This document shows positions 44,530 to 56,762 of a stretch of DNA of 64,000 bases, one piece after another; within the stretch, counting starts at the first letter, position 1; every line of letters starts with the position of its first letter. The translations under genes were made by a program, and so were the position numbers. Source of the DNA: Taxillus chinensis. Its lineage: Eukaryota; Streptophyta; Magnoliopsida; Santalales; Loranthaceae. Under the pieces are notes generated by a model. It was not told the origin of the DNA and searched no databases. It saw only the letters and a program-made list of their open reading frames with translations. The stretch covers positions 15,904,853 through 15,968,852 of the forward strand of contig CM042087.1 of the NCBI GenBank assembly GCA_023512835.1, written 5' to 3'.

Positions 44530-44670
44530 TGGTACTTGTCCTGAAGAGGCGGTTAAATCACTTGGCCTGAAGAGGCGGTTAAATTACTTGGCCTGAAGAG
44601 GCGGTTAAATTAGTTGGCCTGAAGAGGTAGTTAAATAACTTGGCCTAAAGAGGCAGTTAAATCACTTGTT
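44530..44670 (+). repeat. Five 28-bp tandem repeats
   Basis: Units of the form CTTGGCCTGAAGAGGCGGTT plus AAATCA. They decay towards the 3' side (GAGGTAGTT, AAAGAGGCAG). Confidence 0.9.
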
Positions 44671-45158
44671 TGAGAGGCTGTGTGGCTGGGACTAAGGTTG
44701 TGCCCGTTTGTGTGGTGTGATTTCCTTGTTATGTCTATATCACGTCACTGCACTGGTGCACGCTCACATATAGAGGATAGGTGCATGGGAAGGGTTGGGG
44801 GAGACTTGATCCCTACTGAGCTGTGGTTGCTCACCCCTCCTACTATGGTGTGTTTTCTTGCAGGAACCTATAGGCGTTAGGTGGGAACACCAAGGTGGAA
44901 GAGTTCTGTTTTGTGGCTTTGTTTTATGTTATTGTGTTATGTAATTGTGTTGAGGCCTTGTAACCCCAGCGGGGAGATATTGTAATGGAGTTTGAAACAT
45001 AATAAAGGCATGTGGTTTGAATTTAATAATTATGTGATTTGGTCTCTAAAAATAAAATATGGAGTGCATGTTGTATTCTACCCCTTTATCCAAAGCCGGG
45101 TAAAGGGAGGGTCACGTTTCGGTCTCCTCGGATTGGAAATCCGGGGCGTGACACTTCC

Positions 45159-45480
45159 TGGTTCAAATAATGAACACCACTAGCATGAAGTGTAGAGAGT
45201 TGACCCTATACGGAATGAGAAAAGACGTCAGATCTTTCCATGGTTTGCTGTTGGGTGCGGTTTTGCCTATCAAGGTCCAGATGAAGGCGACCTCTGAATA
45301 TAGTCCTTAGACCAGCAAGGGAGAATTTCATGAAGAGCAGCATCTTTGTATCTAGCAGGAAACAACTTGACTTTAGCTTTAAGAGCCAAGGCAACGTTAT
45401 CGATGTCTTCATTGGTATAAAGTCCCTTCTCAACAAGAATATTAGTGATATCTTTGGGTGAGAAGGGGAATACGTCATTC
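45159..45480 (-). pseudogene. Ulp1-like region of U2, N-terminal part
   Basis: Just before the solo LTR the minus strand reads L-H-F-M-L-V-V-F, keeping the catalytic His strand of U1 (P-H-F-M-M-A-V-F). Further up, F-P-F-S-P-K-D-I and E-K-G-L-Y-T-N-E-D-I-D-N match the U1 stretch near 1738-1805. Frameshifts and stops are present. Confidence 0.7.
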
Positions 45481-47500
45481 AGACATCTTCACTCGGCAGA
45501 GGAACAGGAGTAGGCTTTCATGGCATTGAAGACTATCCCATCTTCATTTGTAGGATCAAATTTCGCGTATGATGGGAGGAAGGAGGTATTATCAAATGGA
45601 GCAATAGTGGCGGAGCTGGGCTTGGCTGAAGAGTAGCGGTTGCACTTGGGAACAGGAATGCCTGGAGGTATAGAAGTGGCAAGATGCTTCCTAGTAGCAT
45701 GGGTCCAAACTAAAGGACTAGCAGCCTCAGCTTTACCAACAAGAGAGGCTGATGAAGGTGGAACATTCTCTCCCTTTTTGGCATATCAACGTGAGGCGCT
45801 AGGGGCAGAAACAATTGTCTGGGCAAGGGAGGCAAAGCAGTTGGTCAAGGAATGAATAGTGTTGACCACCACATCAACTTTTTGCTCCATGGTAAATGAG
45901 GTGTCGGTAAGGACAGACAAAAGCTGAGCACCGAGGCAATCGACCTTTAGACCAACCGCTATGATCTGGGAACTCTGGACCTAGGTATGGCGGTCTGGTT
46001 GGGCAGAGAGCAAGGACTTAGAGTGAGCTGTGCCAAAAGACCCACACCCAAGTGCAAATTTTGGTGCTTTGGAGGACTCTCCTACATGGAGAGGAACAGG
46101 AGTGAGATGGGCAGAGGAGTCAGCAGGAGGAGATAGAGGCATATCAGCAGCAAGGACATGCGACCCGTCGTGAACAGAGAGATCAATGATGGGAACATCA
46201 ACAGGAGAAGAGGGTCCAACCTCAGTAAGGAGAGGACCCCGTGCGTCCTGGATCGGTCCAGAAGCAGCTTCTGTCGGATGAGGAGAAGGCAGCAACAGAG
46301 ACGGCGTGAGAAAGCTATGTTCCAAGTTCTAAATGATCATATTATCTGGGTCTTGATGTTGATGAGTATAGTAGACCCAGAGATCATTGTTAGGGACGGT
46401 GGCTGTGTATGTTAGACTAAACAAGTCAGTAAGGACATCTGGCATGAGGTAGTTCTGCATTCTTAAGGAGTGGTTGGCAAGTCAGTAGGGTCTTCTGGAG
46501 GAGAGGCAGCAGCATGAGCATCGGCAGCCAAGGGGCCCGATTGAGCGGCCGGAGGAGAAGTCGGGGCGAGATGGGCTGATAATATCAGAAGGGGCTGCGG
46601 GGAACATTGTACTGCGAGCCTCACAAGACAGAGGGGGTAGTAATGGAGTGAATGTAGGATGACTAATGAGCCGAGCTCACCTCACAGATAGAGTTGTTGG
46701 CCTAGTCACCCATAGAGCTACCTTGTTGCTCCAAGGTTTGCAAGGTATGGCCAGTGCCAAAGACCTTTCAAATGGTAAACGTGCCATTAGGTTATAGATG
46801 ACAGAGGTAGTAGGTCTGGGGGGAAGTGACAACGAACCATCTCGAGAAGAAGTCTAGATTAAGGTGCCTAAACACTAGAGTAAGGATTCGTCCGAAAGAT
46901 AGGTTCTTCAGGTTGTTACCCATGATCCGAAATAGGATTGATCCCTAGTCCATCGGCTTGAGCTCGAAAATGGTGTACATGGATAATAGCTAGTTATACG
47001 GTACTGAGTCGAGAGCAGAGGTGTGGGAAAGAAGACAACGGCTGAGAATGGTGGCCATACAGCGGTAACGGCCTTGAAAACCCTTTAGCTTGTGCTCCTT
47101 CACTTTATTTTGGTAGCCCATCGAAGTAGCCATCTTATCAGGATCAGGCCGTATGGGGGTGCCTTTAGGAAGATGGAGAGCAGCAAGTAAAATATCGGGG
47201 GTGATAGTGATAAAACCCCCCTAGATGGTGGATTTGATGGAGTTGGTGGAGCGTTGAAAGTTCTGGTAGAACTCAAGAATGTCATTGAGTAGTAGTTCCA
47301 TCAGGTAAGATACGAGATAAAGAATGTGGTTAGCTTCCAGAAGGGATCGTACCTCAGAGAACTAGACTAGAGGATCAGAGATTGCGTTCCAGTCTACAAC
47401 ATGACCAGGAGTAACTCCATAGATGGCTTTGGGTGCTATGGAGGAAGTGAAAAGGAGATTAGGGCTTAGAGAGGTTAGGGTTTGAGAGCGGCACCAATTC
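45481..47500 (-). pseudogene. Pro-rich ORF of U2
   Basis: About 47090-46780 reads F-Q-G-R-Y-R-C-M-A-T-I-L-S-R-C as in U1 residues 5-19. 45981-46325 holds the Pro/Ser-rich end with V-D-V-P-I-I-D-L-S and G-E-S-S-K-A-P, matching U1 residues 320-400. 47500-47100 extends further upstream than U1 shows (I-T-P-D-I-L-L-A-A-L-H-L-P). At least five stops are visible. The shared parts show that the ORF belongs to the family and is not a chance frame. Confidence 0.65.
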
Positions 47501-48644
47501 GGGGCTATGGGTTATGAGATCGGAGATTAATGATGAAGGCCTAGTACATATATAACGATAGTCGATGGATGCCAGCTTGCTCTAGGGTTTAGACTTGATG
47601 ATGAAATGAACAGTGAGCCAATAGATAAATGATGTCATATATCTTGATCTTAATAAGCCTCAAGATAATGTCAAAATGAGGTGATGTGGAAGCATAAGAA
47701 CTAAGTATTGACGACAGTTGTATGCCAAAGTGAGAATTTGAAGCGATTAGATGCCCAACCCAAGAAACCATTTAATAAACCATGATGACGCCTCCTCAAA
47801 ACACGTGATGTAAGATAATGCTTGGAAAATCACAATTTGGTAAGTCCAAGAGTTAGAAGGAGAAATACCAACAATCATACGGATTAATGATGATTCATAG
47901 CAAGCATGATCCGGATGATAGACTGACTTGTTCCATGTGAATACGTGCTAGTGCTGCTTCAAAAGAGAGAAATGAAGATTCCTTTGCTGTCTTAAAGTTG
48001 AGCGGATAAGAGAAACCACAACTCCTCAAATCTGAGATATCATACATAAATAAAATGTTGAAGTGCAAAGAAAATCTGAACCTGTAGCTTTAAAAAATAC
48101 ACTAAAAGAGAATAAAGCTAAATAGGAGGGGTCAGAATGGATATGAATGAAGTTATACCATGAAATACATCAACATCTGGACTAACAAAGATCAGAACTT
48201 ATGCATGAGAAAGATGATAAAGAGAAACAAATGCATGCGAGATTAAGATCAACTTACAGAAATCAGTGCATATGACAGTGAATAAACACAAAATTTCGAT
48301 TGGTCAACATAGCTAAACTTTCATGCTGATAGAGGTAGCAAATATTAAGTAAACCTATATGAATTTATCCAACTGAAGATCCATGAGTGAGAGTGAATAA
48401 GAAATCAAATGTTGAATGAGTAATCAATTGATTATCATGCCTAAGATACAGAGTTGAAGAAGAAATCATCCAATCCATGCCACAATTCCGATTCAACAAT
48501 GTTTGTCCAATCAAACCCAAGAGTGAGAGCTTTTAGGGATGGAGAAACCGAGACATATCAAAGAGGAGTAGACTCCCCCTGAGATCGTTAAATCCTCTCA
48601 GAGAAACTCCCCCTCAGATAGACATCTAGGAAAGAGGTCACAAG
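47501..48644 (-). other. U2 spacer between pol and the Pro-rich ORF, part 2
   Basis: AT-rich with no convincing ORF. On the minus strand two GGGGGAG tracts occur near 48572 and 48605 close to the G3 junction. ACAAG at 48640-48644 is the G3 duplication. Confidence 0.55.
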
Positions 48645-50619
48645 TGTCACGCCCCAATTTCCTTCCACTTGGAAATGAGTAGTGACTGCCCATGCCCGCA
48701 CCCGACGGGACAATGGGTTGGTGCAAGCACCTTAAAAGGACTTCTGGCACGGGTGCTGTCCCAAACCTGCACAACCAGGCTAACATGCCAAGGGGCATGC
48801 TCCTGCTCCCCAAACCATGCACACAAACACAAATTGAATAACAACATCTCATTTTATTTCATTTCAACGACTAAATGTTTATTACAACCTAGTCGGGGAA
48901 AAACCCCTATAAAGCCAGGTGTACTATTACAAATAAAACCAAACCAAATTCCAAACACATAAAACCAGAGTACAACAAAGGAAATAACATAAAACTCCCA
49001 GCCTCAGGGGCCTAGCTCCTCAGCCTTCACCTACCGCCTGCTAAACCCTGCAAAAGAACAGTTTACAGGAGGGGTGAGCAAACCATAGCTCAGTAGGGAT
49101 CCAGTCTCCCCAGACCCGTCCCACTCTACAACATGCATGATATGTGTATGCTTGTGCTCGTGTTGTGCCTAAGGCTAAAGCAGCAAACATCACCCAGTAA
49201 ACACTCTTTACCTGAGCCCGCACTGGAGGGCAGAGGACACCCCGCCACCACGGCGACATGACATACCACATCCAGGCGAATGTTGCATGGACACCAATGC
49301 AACATTTTCCACCCGAGTCAGATATGGTCAACCACCTCCTCGGGCGCCATACCTACCCTCAGGAATGGGTGTAGACTTAGCCCACCGTCGTGAGTGCTAC
49401 ACCGAGACTCAGGACCACGTCCTGGCCAAATCTCAAAGGGGTCCAGCTATTGTGCTTGGCCCATATCTCAGCTTCGTCTCAAATAGACCAACGAACAGTA
49501 TAGCATTACATCTCAACATGTAAACTCAGCACAGCATTTATACTTGATTTCAGAGGGACCAACATGGTCAGATACAAGCCACACACATCAGCCTCACAGG
49601 CTTTTTATCAAATACAAATCAAACACAGTGCACACCAGTCACACAGGTATATCATCAGACACCCATATACAAGGTCTCACAGGCATTATATTGAATACAT
49701 GGCATGCAGGCCTCACAGACATTTTATCAAATACATAGTGTGCAGGCCTCACAGACATTTCATCAAACACATGGTGGGCATAAACAAACCCAGAAAATCC
49801 TCAGGCCAAATTCAACATCAAAATCAACAGAACATGCCACTGAAGGCCAACATCCATATAGGAGATCACACCTATATGGATTTACATATATATATATATA
49901 TATAGGTGAATATCCTAGAACAGAGGAGAGTTAGGAAGAACATGAATCCCTACCTCAGACTTTTGTCCTAACCTCAACGCTAGACACCTTCCAACGACGC
50001 GAACCACCACGGCAACTGCCCGGAGATCCTCTCTCTCTCTCTCTCTCTCTCCGGCAGCAGCAAGAAAGAAGAACACAAGAACCCTGAACTCAAACTCAAG
50101 CCCTCATTATATAAACACTACCCACATCAAAACGACGTAGTTTTGATTAAGTAAATCCCAGGATCAAAACGATGTAGTTTTGATCACACAAGTTAGCACC
50201 TTTCTGCACCCATATAGGCCAAAATACTCAGAATTTCAATATTGTCCTTTGGAGAAAGATCATTAGAATGTCAAAACCAAGGGAACCATGCAAAAATATG
50301 GTTGCACGCCAATTTGAATGTGAATTCCCCAATTCACGTGTAACTCCAAATGCACTCCAAATGCGCTCAAACTTCACCCCTAGCCTCCTTGCATCATGTA
50401 GAAGACAACCACACTTGCACATGAAATGGACCCATTTCACGTGCACCTCACATACACGTCCATTTGGCCTGAAACTTCTGTGGTAGATAGAGGACATCAT
50501 TCTAAGCATCTTTCCTTTTGCACGTGAATTCATTTGAGCCCATTCACTAGGTCAAAATGTAGAAAAAAAACTCTACTCAGAAGGCAAACCGTGACTAACT
50601 CAAGGTACGGGTCCTTACA
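48645..50619 (-). repeat. 3' LTR of G3 (1975 bp)
   Basis: Mostly keeps CAG and CTG where the other LTR shows CGG or CG (compare 49021-49045 with 60583-60606). Conserved box AGGAGGGGTGAGC at 49067-49080. Confidence 0.9.
50110..50184 (-). promoter_or_regulatory. Twin palindromes and TATA-like site, G3 3' LTR
   Basis: Palindromes at 50126-50147 and 50163-50184; TTATATAA lies at about 50107-50114, downstream on the minus strand. Confidence 0.65.
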
Positions 50620-50805
50620 TCCTCTCCCCCTTAAGACTTTTCGTCCTCGAAAAGAAAAGGTGGAATGAAAGAAAACAATCACAACCAATGCATAGGCCTC
50701 TAACACCCTCTAGCACAAATTAATACACAACAAATCACAAATTATTTCACACATTTATACACTCCACATGGTCATGTAGCGATGACTAGTTGGGTAAATA
50801 CCTGA

Positions 50806-52150
50806 TTATGTTGAAGTTTGATGCTTGCCCTCCTCCCCTCCTTCGAGTTGTTCGTCCTCGAACGGATCAGGATAATGAGTACACATCTCGGTCTCACGTT
50901 CCCAGGTCTCTTCCTCCGGCCCTCGGTGTTGCCACAACACCCGAACCAATGGAATAGTCTTACCTCGCAGCCGCTTCTCGCGCCTATCTACAATACGGAT
51001 GGGTGCCTCTACAATGGACACATCCTCTCCAAGATCCAGGGTACCCCAATCTAGCACGTGTGTGGGATCTGGATGATATTTCCGCAACTGGGATACATGG
51101 AAAACATTATGAACTCTGCTCAAACTAGGTGGTAATGCCAACCTATAAGCAACAGGTCCAACTCTGCTCAAAATCTCGAACGGTCCAATGTACCGAGGGG
51201 ACAACTTGGACCCAGTCCCAAATCTCTTATGCCCTCTCCGTGGAGAAACACGAAGGAATACGTGGTCTCCCACCAAAAACTCCAACGGTCGGCGTCGGCG
51301 ATCCGCATAAGACTTCGTGCGCTCCGAGCGGTAAGAAGGCGTTGCCGAATCAGCTGAACTTTTGCCGTAGCCTCCTGGACCAATTGAGGTCCTAACATAG
51401 CTGCCTCTCCAGCTTCTGCCCAACATAATGGAGACCGACACGGTCGTCCATACAATGCCTCAAACGGGGCCCTCCCAATCGAAGACTGGTAATTGTTATT
51501 ATAAGCAAACTCCACCAGAGGAAGGTGGGAAGCCCATGATCCTCCAAAATCAAGTACACAAGCCCTCAACAAGTCTTCCAATGTTTGAATGGTCCTCTCG
51601 GACTGACCATCAGTCTCAGGATAGAATGCGGTACTCAAATTAAGTTGGGTTCCTAATGCTTCCTGCAGACCTCCCCAAAACCGGGATGTAAACCGCGCAT
51701 CCCTGTATGAAACAATAGACAAGGGCACTCCGTGCAAACCGACAATCTCATCAACATACAACTGGCTTAACGTGCCGATAGAGTCGCGCTCTCGAATTGC
51801 CAAGAAATGGGCTGACTTAGTTAAGCGGTCCACTATTACCCAAATCATGTCCTTCCTCCCAGAAGTGGTAGGAAGTCCCGTCACGAAGTCCATGGTAATA
51901 TGCTCCCACTTCCACTCAGCTACAGGTAAAGGCTGCAATTGACCAGCGGGTCCTTGGTGCTCTGCCTTCACTTGCTGACAGGTAAGGCACCTGGAAACAA
52001 ACTCTGCTACACTCCGTTTCAGCCCCGGCCACCAGAACTGTGCGCGAATGGCATGATACATCTTAGTTCCTCCTGGATGTACAACCAAACGGGAATGATG
52101 AAATTCCCTCGGCACATCCTCACGCAAGGGAGGTGGTACTATCGACGCCC
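50806..52150 (-). pseudogene. G3 integrase with chromodomain-like end
   Basis: 52127-51168 holds H-H-S ... C-L-T-C-Q-Q, M-D-F-V-T-G, S-Y-R-D-A (Asp kept, preceding Asp changed to Tyr) and E-T-D-G-Q-S-E-R. The C-terminal part (51370-50845) is one frame over: G-P-F-E-I-L, F-H-V-S-Q-L-R-K-Y, V-R-V-L-W-Q-H-R-G. The normal stop (CTCTGA in G1) reads CTCGA here, so the frame runs on to 50806. Confidence 0.85.
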
Positions 52151-53611
52151 CCGAAATTTCAGCTCATGCTCAACTCCTTCGTCCGGTCCTTTGACAGCTC
52201 TCCGGCCTCTATCCTGGGCCCCGGATCACCTCACAATCCACGTCGCCTAACTGTCCCTCACGGACACGCTGATACAACTCTGGTATCACGGTGAGAGGAC
52301 ACAGGATAGCTCCCTCATCGCTGAAAGCAGGTTGCACCTAAGCACCGCTAATCGCCATCATTTTCCATTCTCTCATGGAAACCTCAGCTTTCCCCTTTCT
52401 ACTTAGCGCGTCGGCTACTAAATTTCCCTTCCCAGGCGTGTAGGAGAGCGTGAAGTCAAACAATTGCAAGTACTCTACCCACCTCCGTTGTCGCAAATTT
52501 AGGTCTCTCCTGGGTGAAGATATACCGTAGGCTTTTGTGGTCGGTATATACCACAAATTTCTCTCCCAACAGGTAATGTCGCCAAGACTTCAGGGCAAAA
52601 ATAATTGCTGCTAACTCCAGGTCGTGTGTTGGGTAGTTTTGCTCATGGGACTTCAATGTCGCGAGCCATATGCTATGACTTGGCGTTCTTGCATCAGAAC
52701 ACACCCCGTCCAACGCGAGACGCATCACAATACACCTCGAATGGCACTCCCTCCTGCGGTAGACTCAACACCGGTGCGGTAGTCAGGCGAGTTTTCAACT
52801 CCTCGAATGCCTGCCGGCACTTGTCCGTCCACTCGAATTTGGCTCCCTTCCGTGTAAGAGCTGTCATGGGCGCCGCCAACCGAGAAAATCCTTCCACAAA
52901 ACGCCGGTAATACCCCCTGGACCCAAGAAACTCCAGGATCTCAAAAACATTTGTGGGCCTCTTCCAAGATGCTACGGACTCAATCTTGGTTGGGTCCACT
53001 CTAACTCCTTCGGCAGATACCACATGCCCAAGAAAATGCACCTCTTGCATCTAGAAGTCACACTTTCTAAATTTAGCATACAAGTGATGATCTCGTAGTG
53101 CCTGCGGCACCACGGCCAAGTGCTCCTCATGCTCGGCTTGGGTTTTGGAGTACACAAGGATGTCGTCAATAAATACCACCACGAAGGAATCCAGGTATGG
53201 GGCAAATACCCGATTCATTAGATGCATGAACACGGCAGGTGCGTTCGTGAGCCCAAAAGGCATCACTAACCACTCATAGTGTCCGTATTTGCACCTGAAC
53301 GCCGTCTTAGGGATGTCTTCGCTCCCGACCCTCAATTGATGATATCCCGAACGCAGATCGATTTTTGAGAACCACCGTGCTCCACTCACTTGGTCGAATA
53401 AGTCATAAATCCGCGGCAAAGGGTACTTGTTCTTTACCGTTACTTGATTTAGCTCCGATAATCAATGCAAAGTCGCAATGAACCATCCGCCTTCTTAGCA
53501 AACAAGACCGGTGCACCCCAAGGTGAGGTACTAGGGCGGATAAAACCTTTATCTCCCAAGTTCCTTTATTTGCTTCTAAAGCTCCCGCAACTCAACGGGT
53601 CCCATCCGGTA
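52151..53611 (-). pseudogene. G3 reverse transcriptase and RNase H
   Basis: [12 protein letters not shown] (about 53365), [12 protein letters not shown] and F-I-D-D (about 53175). RNase H has Y-C-D-A-S (about 52732) and A-D-A-L-S-R. Frames change near 53050, 52690, 52560 and 52340, each at or beside a site where G1 or G2 has CTG or CAG. The RT start is separated by the nested element and lies at 57714-57959. Confidence 0.85.
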
Positions 53612-54290
53612 TGTCGGTGTTTTGTAGTAGGAGAAAGGAACCCAGGCTGTGTCGTTTGTGAAGTTTTAAGCTGTTTGATAAGAAGAAGTTGGTGGTAGGA
53701 AGCTGGGTCCCCCTGTTTTTGTGTTAGGGTGTGTTGACTTAATAAGCAAGGACAAATGGCTGGGTCTTTGGGGTGAAACCGAAAGAAATAAAGGAGTCAA
53801 AAGGCCCGCCCTGGCAAGGGAAGAAGAAAACGCAAAACCACACACACAAGCAAGGGTCGTGCCGTGAACCGGAAAGCCCTCTTGCGAGCGCAAACGGGTG
53901 GGCCGTGTGGGCCTCGGTGGTGGCAAGGGGGTCTTTTTTGGGGGGCCTTGGGGCTGTAAGGGTTGAACCTGAAATCCTACCCTTGGACGGCCGGCAAAGT
54001 CGGAAACGGTGGCCAAATCGTTGCGTGGCCGGCCCCACTCCCCCAGCCTTTGGCAGGGGGCTTGGGGTTCGCCCAGCTCTTGGGTGCCTTTGACTTTGTT
54101 GGTGTGGGCCCCTGTAGTGCAAAACTTCGTGGTGCCTTTAGTGAGTGGCAGGCTCTGTCTACTCCTCCGTTGCTAAGCGTCACCCCACTCCTTTCTAGCA
54201 AAAATAAAAGAATGAAAATAAAAAAAGCAAACAAGAAAAAAAAAAACAACAAGGAGAATCTGGCAGCCTAGATGAAAGGGATTTAGCTAA
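53612..54290 (-). repeat. Left LTR-like end of the nested element
   Basis: Shares the block GGGGGCCTTG ... ACTCCCCCAGC and the segment around 53690-53770 with the right end, but with many differences. The inner border cannot be fixed. Confidence 0.4.
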
Positions 54291-56743
54291 AAGAGCGCTT
54301 GCATCCTCCCTAAGCCAACACCACATACACCCTTATTGTGCAAGCACCTGAAAAAGAGGTCCCGCTCCAAGGATAGCCCCATAGCCCCACTGAACAATGG
54401 AGGAAACCTCCACACTGTATTAAGACGAGTCTGGGTCCTGGTCCAAAGAAAACACACCCACCTTTTTTGACTCACAGTCAAACCAAAACCCCTCTTAAAG
54501 AAAAAAAAACATGAGCCAAAGATGAGCCTTCAAAACAAACACAACCAAGTGCCACACATCACATAACTAAGCCAGGGCTTAACTTTTTTTTCTTTTTTTT
54601 TTTTTTGAACCTTACAAGGTTTTCTCCCCTTGATGGTTTTCCTCTTTTTTTTCATACCAAAGCTGTTTTTTCTCCCCTTGCCATTTTTCATAGGAGAGAA
54701 TGACCTCCCATTTTCAATTAAGGATGGCTTTTTCCATTTCCCCTTTTTTACCAAACCAAATAGGTTAAGAGTCAAGGACTAAAGGCCCCCATCACACCCA
54801 AACACTTGAGCCTTAAGTATCACAGCTTACTTGACCTCCATAAAACTATGTAGTGCAAGAAGAGTAGAAATCAAACATTACCCACAAACCATAAAGTCTC
54901 AAGGGTAAAGAAATATATTCTTTTTCACTTTAAGGGCTAGCTAGCTTTAGCTCTATTAAACTCAGCCAAACTTTCTTAAAAGTAAAGACATTCAAACAAT
55001 CGGAGCACTTTTACTCTTTCCCCTTTCACACATGACATGGGCATAAAAAAAATTTTAAGCCAAAAGACTAATACCAGCCCCAAGAATCATTAAGCAAACA
55101 ACAAACAATCAACAAAAACTTTTTTTGTAAAAAAACATGCACCAACTAAAAAACAAGCGTGGCTCAAGCCCCCTCCCACACTTATTGCTGTCCTCTGGCT
55201 ATAGGAGTAGGAAAATACTTACCCCTGTTGCCTATAGAGATGACTTGGCCCTGAACCGAGCCACAAAATCACGCGCTCCCGCCCCAATTTTCTCCTTATA
55301 GCCTCTGTAGGAACAAAGATCCCCTGGACCCATATTTGCTCATCCGCAAATGGTTAGTAGAAAGAAGCAAAGTCTCGCATGTAGCTTGAAACAATTTTAA
55401 TAAAAAAATAAAAGAAAATAACAAAAATAAAACACGAAAACTTGGGGCCTCCCACAGCTTTGGCTGCCGCTCTAACTCAACCAGTAGAAAGGCTTCCCTT
55501 GCTTGAAACCTCGCCTCTGACCATAGCAATCGGAGAAGAACCGTGGGAGCCACTTGACCCGTATTGGTTGGGAGACACCTCCCAAACTTTGGTCTCCTTC
55601 CCTCATTCTGAGATGGTACACAATACACTCCCAATGGGGTCTGTGCTGGTACCTCCTTTCCTTCCTTCTCTGTAGGAAGATGATTCCAAAGCAAACATGT
55701 AGTGGTGGGCACGTGCTGTCTCATAAAAAGTCCTTGGTTGGCCTTCGTAGATTAGACATCTCCAAGATTGTTCGATCCTTGTGCATTTATTGGTTTCTCA
55801 TGTTCTTAACACCCCGACAATCAACTTCCTCTTCTTCTTGGATTGAAAATTGTCTCTAAGCCCAACCATGGGAGAGTGAAGTGGATCATCCTGGGCTAAT
55901 GTGGTGGAGGACACCTCACTGAACCATGCCCTTTTCCCGTCTTGGTCTGATCTTTGGTTTGACCGCTATAGCCTTATCTTGAATCATTATTAGAAACAAA
56001 AACTCCCATCCCATTCTTGTGAGGGGTCAAAGTTGTACATGGAAATTGGAGGATGGCTTTGCAATCTCTTCCTCTTCTCTTGTCCCAAAAGGAGTTAGAT
56101 GAGACTCCGTTTCGCATTTTAACCATCTTATAATTGCTCTCATTTTTTGGTGTCTCCAATCTTCCCCTTTCATTCAAACCCTCTTGTTTCTTCATTCTTG
56201 GGCTGCCCTCTTTGTATATGGCAATTGCCATAGAGTGGGGCTTTAGTAGCTTCACTTGTATTGCCCACCCATCTTTCTGTATCCATAAGAACCATTAAAC
56301 GCCTCGTGGTGGCTCTTGTGGATGTGTCCCCTGGTGGGGTTGGCCTTTTCTCCCATTCCATTTACTTCCCCATAACAAGGAGGCTCTTTGGGTATGATGC
56401 TGTGGGAGGTCTGACATGCATCCCAAGCACTTTGAAAATGATCCGCTGGCCGGAACATAACATGGTCGCCATCTATTCTCCCTCTCTCCTTTATTTCCCA
56501 CAATTGGCCTTGGTCCTTTCCAAACATTCTCCTGGTGCCCCCCATCCCAACTGTCCTTGGTCTTCTGGATAAAGGACAAAGCCCCCCATCGAACACAACT
56601 AGCAAACCCAAACACATGGGAGCTAAAACAAAAGAACACACACCACAATGCAAAAAAACAAACAAAGAACACAAAAAACAGAAAATAAAAGACAAAAAAA
56701 ACACCAAGACGAACAAACAATCACCAGTGATAAAAACAGCCGT
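54291..56743 (-). other. Interior of the nested element, no recognisable gene
   Basis: Low-complexity A/T runs (54569-54606 T-rich; 55100-55145 A-rich). Open frames at 55296-55724 and 56252-56761 (minus) are compositionally biased and contain no motif I know. It may be the long leader of an element that lost its coding part. Confidence 0.5.
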
Positions 56744-56762
56744 GATCCCCGAACGCGCCAAT

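Larger units (their letters stand above)
43461..45153 (+). mobile_element. Solo Gypsy LTR (1693 bp) inside the U2 Ulp1 domain
   Basis: TGTAATGACCCG to GGGGCGTGACA, perfect CTTCC duplications at 43456-43460 and 45154-45158. Twin palindromes and a TATA box at 43890-43967, five 28-bp repeats at 44530-44670, and the conserved GCTCACCCCTCCT box near 44829. No internal region. It is related to the minus solo LTR 16518/26146-27662. Confidence 0.95.

Noticed and set aside
44530..44670. Regular repeats resembling a CRISPR array
   Set aside because: Adjacent units without unique spacers, within a plant LTR; a tandem repeat.
54569..54606. T-run that might be the poly(A) tail of a retrogene or SINE
   Set aside because: No target duplication or gene body adjoins it; a purine tract of the nested element is as likely.
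56252..56761. 169-codon frame in the nested non-coding element, with a hydrophobic N-terminus
   Set aside because: It starts in the primer-site region, is Cys/Phe-biased by composition, and the opposite strand is open too.
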